64,000 nt of DNA from assembly GCA_900215285.1 (NCBI GenBank), contig OCMG01000004.1, positions 1,410,001 to 1,474,000 of the forward strand, in the 5' to 3' direction. A model generated the notes under the pieces. That model was not told the DNA's origin, did not search any database, and saw only the letters and a list, made by a program, of their open reading frames with translations. Shown piece after piece: positions 44,449-53,191 of this stretch (its first letter is position 1; every line of letters starts with the position of its first letter). This DNA is from Ensifer adhaerens. GTDB lineage: Bacteria > Pseudomonadota > Alphaproteobacteria > Rhizobiales > Rhizobiaceae. The position numbers and the translations under genes are program-made.

Positions 44449-46761
44449 ATGGCGACGATATCCGGGAAAATGCGCTATCGCGTGGAGGGAATGGATTGCG
44501 CGAGTTGCGCCTCCAAGATTGACACGGCTGTTCGCAAGCTGCCCGGGATCGCAGACGTTTCCGTTTCTGCAACCGCAGGAACGATGACGGTGAATTTTGT
44601 CGGCGAGGAATATCTGGCAGCGGTGGAGAAAACCGTTGAAAAGCTTGGTTACGGCGTATCGTCTTCGGGTGGCGCGCCAATGAAGGCCGCGGCGCGTCCG
44701 GACCAAGGGCACGACCACCATCAAGATCCCGGATGCGATTGTTGCGGTGGCGAGAAAGCGGATCACGCCGGTCACGATCACGCTCGCCATTCTCACGCGT
44801 CTGGGCATGACACGCAGGACCGCGAGCCCGGCGCCGAGCTTGGCCTGCATGGCCATGATCATGGTGTTTCCGATGGACCGTGGTGGCGATCGCGAAAGGC
44901 GCTCCTGACGATGCTCAGCGGTGTCGCCCTGCTCGTGGCCTATGCCATTGGTCATCTGGCGCCCGCCGTCGAGAGATATGCGTTTGCGATCGCCATGCTG
45001 GTCGGCCTCGTTCCCATTGTGCGGCGCGCGTTTGCCGCGGCGCTGGCGGGTATTCCCTTCACGATCGAAACCCTGATGACCATTGCCGCCGTGGGTGCCG
45101 TCGCCATCGATGCGAGCGAGGAAGCGGCGGCGGTGGTGTTCCTTTTCCTGGTTGGTGAACTGCTCGAGGGGGTTGCGGCCGGCCGCGCGCGCGCCAGCAT
45201 CCAGTCGTTGACGACACTCGTTCCGAAGTCGGCGTTGGTGGAAGAGAACGGGTCCGTGCGCGAGGTTGAGGCGGAGGCGCTTGCCATCGGGGCGGTGATA
45301 GTCGTTCGGCCAGGCGATCGCATTGCCGCCGACGGTGTCATCGTTGACGGTGCCAGCGCCATCAACGAGGCGCCTGTGACCGGGGAAAGCGTGCCGGTGC
45401 GGAAGGAAGCCGGCGCCGATGTCTTTGCCGGAACGATCAACGGCGAAGCTGTCCTCAAGGTGCGCGTGACGGCCGCCGCTGCCGACAACACGATTGCGCG
45501 CGTGGTCAAGCTTGTCGAAGAAGCGCAGGAGTCGAAGAGCCCCACCGAACGCTTCATCGACCGCTTTTCGAAATATTATACACCTGGAGTTCTGGTGGTC
45601 GGCCTGCTTGTCGCGGTCATTCCGCCGTTGGTCGCGGGCGCGCCTTGGTCCGAATGGATCTACAAGGGGCTTGCCGTGCTTCTGATCGGTTGCCCTTGCG
45701 CACTTGTCATCTCTACGCCGGCAGCCATTGCCGCCGCACTTTCGGCAGGTGCGCGCCGCGGGCTGCTGATGAAAGGCGGGGCGGTGCTGGAAGGCCTTGG
45801 AAAGATCACGGCAGTGACCCTCGACAAGACGGGAACGCTGACGGAAGGCAGGCCGAAGGTGACTGACATCCTTGCGATCGAAGGCAGCGAAGCGGAGATA
45901 CTGAGCCTTGCTGCAGCGGTTGAAAACGGCTCCAGCCATCCGCTTGCGCTCGCGATTCTGGCCAAGGCGGAAGAATGCGGTGTGCAGGTACCTGCCGCTA
46001 CGCAGGCGCAAGCCTTGGGTGGAAAGGGCGTGAAGGCGATTGTCGGAGCACGCGAAGTGTTCCTCGGTTCTGCGCAGGCAACTGAAGAGTGGGCAGTCGT
46101 TTCTACCGACCTCCAGCAGCGCATCCGCGCTTTCAATGATGAAGGAAAGACCGTGTCGGTCCTCCTGGTGGATGCCCGCGTCGCCGGTGTGTTCGCCATG
46201 CGTGACGAGCCCAGGGCTGATGCCCGCGCAGGCCTGCAGGCGCTCAAGGGCCAGGGCATCGCTACCGTCATGCTGACCGGCGACAATGGCCGGACGGCAA
46301 AGGCGATCGGCCTTATGCTGGGGATGGAGGATGTGCGCGCCGAACTCCTGCCGCAGGACAAGCAGAGGATCGTCGCCGAACTGAAATCGAGAGGCCAGGT
46401 TGTCGGCAAGGTTGGCGACGGCATCAATGACGCGCCGGCGCTTGCCGCGGCCGATATCGGGATCGCCATGGGTGGTGGGAGTGACGTTGCGCTGGAAACG
46501 GCCGATGCGGCCGTTCTGCATGGCCGTGTCGGTGACATTGCCCGGATGATCCAGCTTTCAAAACTCACCATGCGCAATATCGCGCAAAACATCACCATCG
46601 CGCTCGGTCTCAAGGCGGTTTTCCTGGTGACGACCGTCATCGGAATCACGGGGCTCTGGCCGGCCATTCTTGCGGACACCGGCGCGACAGTGCTGGTGAC
46701 CATGAATGCCCTGCGCCTGTTGTCGCCGCCACTGGATGGGGAGACAAAGCCAACGGCCTGA
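44449..46761 (+). CDS. zntA: Heavy-metal translocating P1B-type ATPase (ZntA-like)
   Basis: A 770-aa efflux pump for Zn/Cd/Pb-type metals. The N-terminal metal-binding domain has GMDCASC (Cys17, Cys20), followed by a His-rich linker (GHDHH, CDCCGG, HAGHDHARHSH). It has the membrane motif IGCPCALVIS, phosphorylation site DKTGTLTEG, and hinge motifs MLTGDN and GDGINDAPAL. I chose ATG 44449 with GAAGGAGG upstream. The alternative GTG 44434 lies almost at the transcription start predicted by the MerR-type promoter. CPC with a His-rich linker and a C-A-S-C domain indicates the zinc/cadmium class. Confidence 0.92.
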   Translation: MATISGKMRYRVEGMDCASCASKIDTAVRKLPGIADVSVSATAGTMTVNFVGEEYLAAVEKTVEKLGYGVSSSGGAPMKAAARPDQGHDHHQDPGCDCCGGEKADHAGHDHARHSHASGHDTQDREPGAELGLHGHDHGVSDGPWWRSRKALLTMLSGVALLVAYAIGHLAPAVERYAFAIAMLVGLVPIVRRAFAAALAGIPFTIETLMTIAAVGAVAIDASEEAAAVVFLFLVGELLEGVAAGRARASIQSLTTLVPKSALVEENGSVREVEAEALAIGAVIVVRPGDRIAADGVIVDGASAINEAPVTGESVPVRKEAGADVFAGTINGEAVLKVRVTAAAADNTIARVVKLVEEAQESKSPTERFIDRFSKYYTPGVLVVGLLVAVIPPLVAGAPWSEWIYKGLAVLLIGCPCALVISTPAAIAAALSAGARRGLLMKGGAVLEGLGKITAVTLDKTGTLTEGRPKVTDILAIEGSEAEILSLAAAVENGSSHPLALAILAKAEECGVQVPAATQAQALGGKGVKAIVGAREVFLGSAQATEEWAVVSTDLQQRIRAFNDEGKTVSVLLVDARVAGVFAMRDEPRADARAGLQALKGQGIATVMLTGDNGRTAKAIGLMLGMEDVRAELLPQDKQRIVAELKSRGQVVGKVGDGINDAPALAAADIGIAMGGGSDVALETADAAVLHGRVGDIARMIQLSKLTMRNIAQNITIALGLKAVFLVTTVIGITGLWPAILADTGATVLVTMNALRLLSPPLDGETKPTA

Positions 46762-46781
46762 GATGCTGGTCCGGAAACCTC

Positions 46782-47070
46782 TCAATCTGCCCGGGTCCAG
46801 ATGAAACGGGCACCCGGCTGGTTGTCCTCGATCCTGGCCGTCAGTTCGTGAAGAGCGGCGACCGCCCTGACCATGCTCAGGCCAAGACCGTGAGCAGCAG
46901 CGAAGCTGCGGCTGCCGCCGGAAAGATCTTTTGCCTGCCACATTTCACCACCACCGCCTGTCCGGAGCCATGCAAGTTCGTGAGGTTCCGAGAGAACCGT
47001 ATGAGGCCGTCATTTAGATGAGACTCATCCACACCTGCGCTTGCGGCTGTAGTTAAAATAGCGTTAACTT
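46782..47070 (-). pseudogene. Remnant of a sensor histidine kinase (C-terminal ATPase domain)
   Basis: On the minus strand about 95 codons read as the end of a HATPase domain. They include the glycine box LRTGGGG, then AAHGLGLSMVRAVAALHE (the G2-box helix) and a closing GARFIWTRAD before TGA at 46784-46782. Reading upstream, the frame hits a stop near 47070 with no start codon that would include the kinase core. It is therefore a truncated end of a kinase whose other parts are not in this window. The rest of the gap to 47216 contains no recognised gene. Confidence 0.6.
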
Positions 47071-47216
47071 GATCTCATTCCTGAACCCGGGCGAGGCGGT
47101 TTCTGCATCTTTTGTGGGTAAGGTCGGCGGTGGCCATGATGGCCATGGCGTATGAGGGGTGGGGGCCGTTAGTGTGGCCCCATACCAGTCAAGTTTTGCG
47201 TAGGACGAGTGGCGTT

Positions 47217-47723
47217 ATGAAGACGTTGACGATCGATATCAGGCGAGCAGACCCTGAGGATGCGCGCGCAATTTCCGACGCGCATCGCCAGTCATGGAAA
47301 CATACCTATGCGGGGCTCATTCCCCACAAGCCTCTGATCAAGATGATCGAGCGTCGCGGCGAGCGATGGTGGCGGATCGCTTCGCGCGGACCGGCAACGC
47401 TGCTGGTTGCCGACGTTGCCGGCGAGATCGCCGGTTATGCGACCGTGGGCCAGAACCGTGCACGCGGGCTCTCCCAAGAGGGTGAAATATACGAACTTTA
47501 CCTGAAACCGGAATATCAGGGCATCGGGCTGGGATCGCGTCTTTTTTCGGAAGGACGTTCGCTGCTGTCGTCTCTGGGCTATCGCGGGCTGGTTGCCTGG
47601 TGCCTGGAGGACTGCGACCTCACCATCCGCTTCTTCCGCAACCATGGCGGCGTGGATGCCGTTGAAGGCACGGAAGACTTTGGCGGCGCGGAGCTCAAGA
47701 AGCTCGGCTTCCTGTGGAACTGA
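47217..47723 (+). CDS. GNAT-family N-acetyltransferase
   Basis: A 168-aa protein. It has the acetyl-CoA-binding pattern LYLKPEYQGIGLGSRLFSEG (Q-x-x-G-x-G/A at about residue 102) and the preceding beta strand ELYL. Start ATG 47217 is chosen since the longer frame adds a poorly coding region. Substrate unknown; many small GNATs act on peptides, amines or antibiotics. Confidence 0.85.
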   Translation: MKTLTIDIRRADPEDARAISDAHRQSWKHTYAGLIPHKPLIKMIERRGERWWRIASRGPATLLVADVAGEIAGYATVGQNRARGLSQEGEIYELYLKPEYQGIGLGSRLFSEGRSLLSSLGYRGLVAWCLEDCDLTIRFFRNHGGVDAVEGTEDFGGAELKKLGFLWN

Positions 47724-48338
47724 TCATTCCGGCTTAAGGCGGTCCGGTAGATGGTTGCTGGGCGTTCCGGCCTTCGCTCCCCTCGCGCCGGCCCATATCG
47801 GCTCGGATGCGCCGCAGGCGAAGTCGCCCGCATTTTCGTCGGCCAGCGTGCGCGCGAGATCGTTGGCATTCGGGTTTGCCAGCGCGTCGACATAACCGAC
47901 AACGCAGGACAGACCGTCCGCGGGCTGGGCGACGCGTGAAATCACCAGAACCTGGCCTGCATTCTTCGGTGATGATGCGCCCGTGTTCGGATCGGGATTG
48001 TCGGTGAACCAGCGCTGGATCGCGGCGACCGGCTTGCCGCTATCGTCCAGTCGCCATTCGACGGTCAGGTTGACATTGTTGAATTGCGAGAAGGATTCGA
48101 AGCTTTCCTCGATCAAATCCTTCGCAGCCGGCCCGTAACGCAGGCTCTGGCGCAGGTCATCCTCGGAGAAATAGACGGGATAGGTCTTGTAGTCCGCGCA
48201 TTTCATCCGGACGCCGGCCTCATGGGCCGACAATTTCTTGCATCGGTCGAGGTCGAGCTTCGTATAGGTGCTCGAATTGGCTGCTGCCGGTGCGGCTGCA
48301 AGTGTCGTCAAGACGAAGAGCGCATGTCCCCAACGCAT
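47724..48338 (-). CDS. Secreted protein of unknown function
   Basis: A 204-aa protein with an N-terminal signal peptide (HALFVLTTLAAAPAAANS, cleavage near residue 21). The mature part has four Cys (KLDLDRCKKL, MKCADY, LSCVVGY, FACGASEP), probably two disulphides in the periplasm. The open frame extends to 48656, but the start at 48338 is favoured by the signal peptide. It is a conserved-looking envelope protein; no function recognised. Convergent with the GNAT gene. Confidence 0.7.
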   Translation of the reverse strand: MRWGHALFVLTTLAAAPAAANSSTYTKLDLDRCKKLSAHEAGVRMKCADYKTYPVYFSEDDLRQSLRYGPAAKDLIEESFESFSQFNNVNLTVEWRLDDSGKPVAAIQRWFTDNPDPNTGASSPKNAGQVLVISRVAQPADGLSCVVGYVDALANPNANDLARTLADENAGDFACGASEPIWAGARGAKAGTPSNHLPDRLKPE

Positions 48339-48513
48339 ATATTTCCCCCGGTCGTCGGTCCCCTTGGGAGAGCTTACCGAAGCGTTTACTGTTGCGCCAG
48401 TCGTCGAGAAGGGCGATCCCGCGTTAAACATAGCCCATCGGCCATGTTGCGTTGCAGCGCATTTGCCTTTATCGACACTGCCACACCTAATCGTCGCCAA
48501 AAGGGATGGATGA

Positions 48514-49047
48514 ATGCGTATCGATGCAATTTCTATCGGCAAGAACCCGCCGGAAGATGTCAATGTGATCGTGGAAGTGCCGGTTGGCGGCCACCCGATC
48601 AAGTACGAGATGGACAAGGAAGCCGGCGCGCTCATCGTCGACCGCTTCCTGTACACGCCGATGACCTATCCGGGCAATTACGGCTTCGTGCCGCACACGC
48701 TGTCCGAAGATGGCGATCCGGTCGACGTTCTCATCTGCAATACCCGTCCGCTGGTTCCCGGCTGCGTGATCAATGTGCGCCCGATCGGCGTCATGGTCAT
48801 GGAAGACGACGGCGGCAAGGACGAGAAGATCCTGGCTGTTCCGGTTCCGAAGCTGACGCAGCGCTATGACAAGGTCAACAATTATACGGACCTGCCGGAA
48901 ATCACGCTGAAGCAGATCGAGCATTTCTTCGAGCACTACAAGGATCTGGAGCCCGGCAAGTGGGTGAAGATCGGCGGCTGGCAGGATGTTGATGTTGCCA
49001 AGAAGCTCATCGTCGAGGCGATCGAGCGGTACAAGGCCAGCAAGTAA
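48514..49047 (+). CDS. ppa: Inorganic pyrophosphatase
   Basis: A 177-aa family I soluble pyrophosphatase, which hydrolyses pyrophosphate to phosphate. It has the [11 protein letters not shown] metal-binding signature and early conserved [16 protein letters not shown] and [13 protein letters not shown]. Length matches bacterial enzymes (about 175 aa). This is the first gene of the conserved housekeeping block on the right part of the window. Confidence 0.97.
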   Translation: MRIDAISIGKNPPEDVNVIVEVPVGGHPIKYEMDKEAGALIVDRFLYTPMTYPGNYGFVPHTLSEDGDPVDVLICNTRPLVPGCVINVRPIGVMVMEDDGGKDEKILAVPVPKLTQRYDKVNNYTDLPEITLKQIEHFFEHYKDLEPGKWVKIGGWQDVDVAKKLIVEAIERYKASK

Positions 49048-49050
49048 TCC

Positions 49051-49371
49051 TCAGGCGCCCAGAAGCGTCTGGAGTTTCTGAACGATATCCTCCGTATCGC
49101 CCTCGATGCGGAGGATTTTTTTGCGCGCCGTGTCGCCTGAGATAACCGAGATCGAGGATTTCGGAAGCTTCATTGATTTCGCGAGAATCTCGATCAGCGC
49201 CTTGTTGGCCTTGCCCTTCTCGGGCACGGCCGTCACACGCGCTTTGAGCATGCTTTCGCCATCCGCTCCGGTCTCTGCGCCATCAATGCCATCACGTCCG
49301 GCATTCGGCGTCAGCTTGACCGAAAGCCGGACGTGATCCGCATTCACCTGATAGGGCAGTTGCTCGGCCAT
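49051..49371 (-). CDS. DUF167 family protein
   Basis: A 106-aa protein of the YggU/DUF167 family. It has VRLSVKLTPNAGRDGI and the typical VPEKGKANKALIEILAKSM and SGDTARKK. Function unknown in general. Its start codon shares a base with the stop of the YggT gene (TGATG), so it is translationally coupled, an arrangement seen widely in bacteria. Confidence 0.9.
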   Translation of the reverse strand: MAEQLPYQVNADHVRLSVKLTPNAGRDGIDGAETGADGESMLKARVTAVPEKGKANKALIEILAKSMKLPKSSISVISGDTARKKILRIEGDTEDIVQKLQTLLGA

Positions 49372-49679
49372 CAACGGCTGAGCAGGGCGCTGGCGATCGT
49401 GGTGTTCAGCAATTGCTGCAGGAAGAAGAGAATGACCAGCACGACGAGTGGCGAAAGATCGAGGCCGCCCATGTTCGGCAGAATGCGGCGAATCGGCCGG
49501 TAGATCGGTTCTGTCACCTGGTAGAGCGAACGGCCGATCATGTTGATGGCTTCGTTGCGCGTGTTGATCACGTTGAAAGCGTAGAGCCAGGAAAAAATCG
49601 CCGATGCAATGACTAGGAACCAGATGATATTGATGATGAAATTCAGGGTCGCGATAACCGCCAGCATAATCCGCTCCAA
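49371..49679 (-). CDS. YggT family membrane protein
   Basis: A 102-aa protein with two membrane helices (residues about 8-30 and 75-96). It carries the family stretch AINMIGRSLYQVTEPIYRPI followed by RRILPNMGGLDLSPLVV. YggT proteins are small inner-membrane proteins, linked in some studies to osmotic shock or cell division. Paired with the DUF167 gene. Confidence 0.93.
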   Translation of the reverse strand: MERIMLAVIATLNFIINIIWFLVIASAIFSWLYAFNVINTRNEAINMIGRSLYQVTEPIYRPIRRILPNMGGLDLSPLVVLVILFFLQQLLNTTIASALLSR

Positions 49680-49787
49680 TCTTTCGATTGACAGTTATGT
49701 AGTCTTTGGCGACTAAACGGGCAAGGGCGGGTCTTCTCTCCTCGCCAACATGCTTAATGGCGGCGTCCTGCCGCAAGGAACCATCCC

Positions 49788-51032
49788 ATGTCCGACACCG
49801 TCACGCCCGTGAAACGGTTCGCTGCATTCCGTCACCGTTCCTATTCACTCTTCTTCGTCTCGCGATTCCTCACGGCCTTCGCGACCCAGATCGTGAGCGT
49901 TTCGGTCGGCTGGCAGATGTATGATGCGACGAAGAACCCCTTCTATCTCGGGCTGATAGGACTTTTCCAGTTTCTGCCCTCGCTGGCGCTGGTTCTGGTG
50001 ACCGGTTCGATCGCCGACCGCCACAACCGCCGGGTGATCGTGGCAGCCTGCATGTTCGTCGCCTCCATCTCCACCGGATTGCTGCTGGTGATGACCATGA
50101 CGGGTACGTTTGCTCCGCTGCCGGTTTTCGGGATCATGCTGCTTTTCGGCCTGGAGCGCGCCTTCATGTCGCCAGCCGTGCAATCGCTGGCGCCGAACCT
50201 CATCCCGCCGGAGGATCTTCCCAATGCGGTTGCCTGGAATTCCTCGTCCTGGCAGGCGGCAACCATCATCGGTCCGGTGGCTGGTGGCCTGCTCTATGGA
50301 CTCGGTGCGGATATTGCCTATGCAGTAGCACTGGCGCTGCTGCTCGTAAGTTCGGTCCTCGTCATCATGATCCCGAAGCCGGCACAGCGGATGTCGCGCG
50401 AGAAGCCGACGTGGACTTCATTGCTGGCCGGCTTCAGCTTCATCAAGTCGGAAAAGATCGTTCTGGGCGCGATCTCTCTCGACCTTTTTGCCGTGCTTCT
50501 CGGCGGCGCCACGGCGCTGATGCCGATCTTCGCACGCGATGTGCTGACAGTAGGTCCGTGGGGGCTTGGCCTTCTGCGCTCCGCGCCGGGCGTGGGTGCA
50601 ATTCTGACCGCATTGATCCTTGCAAGCTTTCCGATAAGGCACCGGGCAGGCATGCTGATGTTCATCGGGGTCGCCATTTTTGGTGCCGCAACAGTCGTTT
50701 TCGGCCTGTCGACGTCTGTCTGGCTTTCCGTTTCCGCACTTGCGGTGATGGGTGCGGCCGACATGATCTCCGTTTACGTACGCGAAACCTTGATCGCGCT
50801 CTGGACGCCCGATGAGGTGCGCGGGCGGGTGAGCGCGGTCAACATGGTGTTCGTCGGGGCTTCCAACGAGCTTGGCGAGTTCCGCGCGGGGACGATGGCG
50901 TCGCTGATCGGTGCCGTGCCGGCCGTGGTTGTCGGCGGCTTCGGGACGCTGGCCGTCGCCGTCATCTGGGCGGTCTCATTTCCGAAGCTTCGCAAGATTG
51001 ACAGTCTGGACCTGCCGGTCGAGGAGCATTGA
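49788..51032 (+). CDS. MFS transporter (EntS-like exporter family)
   Basis: A 414-aa protein with 12 predicted membrane helices. It has GWQMYDATKNPFYLGLIGL and DRHNRRVIVAA, the helix 2-3 loop motif of MFS_3 exporters such as EntS. Start ATG 49788. It is divergent from YggT and convergent with TerB. The exported compound is unknown; this gene is not obviously linked to the neighbouring heme genes. Confidence 0.9.
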   Translation: MSDTVTPVKRFAAFRHRSYSLFFVSRFLTAFATQIVSVSVGWQMYDATKNPFYLGLIGLFQFLPSLALVLVTGSIADRHNRRVIVAACMFVASISTGLLLVMTMTGTFAPLPVFGIMLLFGLERAFMSPAVQSLAPNLIPPEDLPNAVAWNSSSWQAATIIGPVAGGLLYGLGADIAYAVALALLLVSSVLVIMIPKPAQRMSREKPTWTSLLAGFSFIKSEKIVLGAISLDLFAVLLGGATALMPIFARDVLTVGPWGLGLLRSAPGVGAILTALILASFPIRHRAGMLMFIGVAIFGAATVVFGLSTSVWLSVSALAVMGAADMISVYVRETLIALWTPDEVRGRVSAVNMVFVGASNELGEFRAGTMASLIGAVPAVVVGGFGTLAVAVIWAVSFPKLRKIDSLDLPVEEH

Positions 51033-51038
51033 GCCCAT

Positions 51039-51515
51039 TCAGCCGTCGAGATTGCGCCGTTCGCGTGCGCGCCTCTCGGCGGCGATCCGCTGCTCGACAC
51101 GTTCGCGTCCATCGACGCCGAGAAGGTCGGCAATGCGCCAGATCACATGATCCTCGACCTCCGTCTTCTCGCCATCAGCGTAGACGATGTCCCAGAGCAG
51201 GCCGACAAAGGAAACCCGTCGCTCGATGGGGAGTTCGCGCTTCAGCACGGACGTGAAGTGGAAGAAGTCGACCGCGTCCTTCTCAGCCCGTTCGCCAGCT
51301 TCCAGCAGTGCATTGAGGCGCGCGCCTTCAAGCCCGAAACGGGTTTTGAACACCTCTGTTACCACGGCGCGTTCTTCGGCTGTAACCTTGCCGTCGGCTG
51401 CCATGACCTGGTTGCAAAGCGCCACCGCGGCCACGCGCGCTTCGGTAACATCGTCGTCGGCGCGGTCCGCGCCGCCGACAATGTCCTGGAGAAATGAGAC
51501 GATCGTTTCGAACAC
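51039..51515 (-). CDS. TerB-family protein
   Basis: A 158-aa protein with the all-helical TerB (DjlA N-terminal-like) domain. Signs are the repeated acidic loops AADGKVTAEER and YADGEKTEVEDH, which probably bind a metal. Function is unknown outside tellurite-resistance operons. It follows the HemY gene by 14 bp on the same strand. Confidence 0.87.
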   Translation of the reverse strand: MFETIVSFLQDIVGGADRADDDVTEARVAAVALCNQVMAADGKVTAEERAVVTEVFKTRFGLEGARLNALLEAGERAEKDAVDFFHFTSVLKRELPIERRVSFVGLLWDIVYADGEKTEVEDHVIWRIADLLGVDGRERVEQRIAAERRARERRNLDG

Positions 51516-51529
51516 CGGCGACCTCAGGA

Positions 51530-53191
51530 TCAGAACAGCTTCAGGCGCGTCTTGGCATCATCGGCCGGCGCGGCGACCGGCTTGACGCCCGGATCGTCCG
51601 GCGGACGGCCGAAAAAGGGTTCCACCGCCGCCCAGGCCTTCTTTTCATCGTCCTCCTGAACAGGCTTTGCGGCTCTGGTAACCGGAGTTCCCGCCGCTGG
51701 GCCGCTTGTTTCCCTGGCGATCGGCTTTGGCGCAGCTGCCGGGACCGCTGCGGCGGGCATTGGGCTCGCATCGACCACGTTGCGAACTTCTTCCGGTGCC
51801 TGTGCCGGCGTCGAGGGGCGCGGCACATTGACTGGCGGCAGCGACAGGAAGGCGACTTCGGCCGTCAACGGCTCATGCTCGATCGTTGTGCCGGCCTGAC
51901 GCTCCAGCTTTCTCCATTCGAAGGCATCGATACGCCCCGTGATCGGTGACAGCGGCAGCCAGACCTGCGAGACAAAACCGTCCGCAATCCAGGCCGGGTC
52001 CTGCGGTGCGCGGCGCGCCATCGACATCCAGTGGCGGACGCGGGCCTGATCACCGGTTTCCTCCTCTTCGATGTCGGCCAACAACAGAAACACGCTCTCT
52101 CGCATGTCGAGTTTCGCTGCGGCTTCGGCCTTTTCGCGGGCGGTCCGGAAATCACGGATATCGAAAGCAGCGGCAGCAACCGCGTAAAGCGCCTCATAAG
52201 CCTCGGGTTGCGCCGTTTCGAGCTTGATGGCGCGGCGCAGGCGTTCGTCCGAGGTAAGGGCGCCCTGTGCGTGGATGTAGCTTGCAGCGATATCCGGATG
52301 CGGCGCGGCCTTCCAGAGGCGTTCGAGAACGGCGGAGGCCTTGCGAAGGTTGCCTTCGCGATAAAGCGCCTTTGCTGCCACGACACCCGCCGGGATGAGC
52401 GAGGGCTCAAGACGGAGCGCATGCTGCGCGTCATCGCCTGCCGTCTTCGGATTGCTCTCCAGGGCAGCGGCGGCCCTTGCTGTCAGCAGAACGGCTTTCT
52501 TGCGATTGGCCTCGTTCTTGCCGAGCGCGCCGGACAGGCGATACTGCTCGAGCAGTTTCAACGCCTCGTCGAAAAGGCCGACGCGCATCTTTGCCTCGAG
52601 GGTTGCCTCGGCGGCCCATGGCAGATGCGGCGCCTTTTCAACCGCACGTTCGGCATATTGATTGGCGGCTTCGTCCGCGCCCAGGCGCTTGGCCTCGAGA
52701 TAGAGGCCGCGCAGGCCCAGTTCGCGCGTCTCCGGATCTTCCGCCATCTGCTCGAACTTGCGGCGCGCTTCGTCGTTGCGGCCTTCGATGAGGTTGGCCT
52801 GTGCTTCCAGCAGGTGGATCAGCGGCTCCTGATCGGCACTCAGCAGCCCCTTGGCGCGGGCATTCATCTTGCGGGCGGTTGCGGCATCGCCGGCGCTTGC
52901 AGCGATGAGGCCGGTGGAAAGCGCCTGGTAGCCGCGGTCGCGCTTGCGGGCGCGGAAATAGCGATTGATCGAGCGCGGCGAGGTCCAGATCGTGCGGATG
53001 AGCCACCAGATGAACATGATCACCGCAATGAGCAGGACGATCAGCGTCACGGCGACCATCACGCTCATTTCGATCTGCTGGCCCTGCCATAGGATGGTGA
53101 TGTCGCCAGGACGGTCAGCCAGCCAGGCAAAGCCCCAGGCGAGGGCGAGGACGAGGAGTACGAAACCGAGTAACTTGAGCATCTTCGTCAC
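51530..53191 (-). CDS. HemY-like heme biosynthesis protein (TPR)
   Basis: A 553-aa inner-membrane protein. It has two N-terminal helices (residues about 5-25 and 41-63) followed by a TPR-type helical region and a Pro/Ala-rich C-terminus. This is the HemY_N arrangement of proteobacterial hemCDXY clusters, where HemY has an undefined role in heme synthesis. It begins directly after the stop of the preceding gene (zero gap). Confidence 0.88.
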   Translation of the reverse strand: MTKMLKLLGFVLLVLALAWGFAWLADRPGDITILWQGQQIEMSVMVAVTLIVLLIAVIMFIWWLIRTIWTSPRSINRYFRARKRDRGYQALSTGLIAASAGDAATARKMNARAKGLLSADQEPLIHLLEAQANLIEGRNDEARRKFEQMAEDPETRELGLRGLYLEAKRLGADEAANQYAERAVEKAPHLPWAAEATLEAKMRVGLFDEALKLLEQYRLSGALGKNEANRKKAVLLTARAAAALESNPKTAGDDAQHALRLEPSLIPAGVVAAKALYREGNLRKASAVLERLWKAAPHPDIAASYIHAQGALTSDERLRRAIKLETAQPEAYEALYAVAAAAFDIRDFRTAREKAEAAAKLDMRESVFLLLADIEEEETGDQARVRHWMSMARRAPQDPAWIADGFVSQVWLPLSPITGRIDAFEWRKLERQAGTTIEHEPLTAEVAFLSLPPVNVPRPSTPAQAPEEVRNVVDASPMPAAAVPAAAPKPIARETSGPAAGTPVTRAAKPVQEDDEKKAWAAVEPFFGRPPDDPGVKPVAAPADDAKTRLKLF

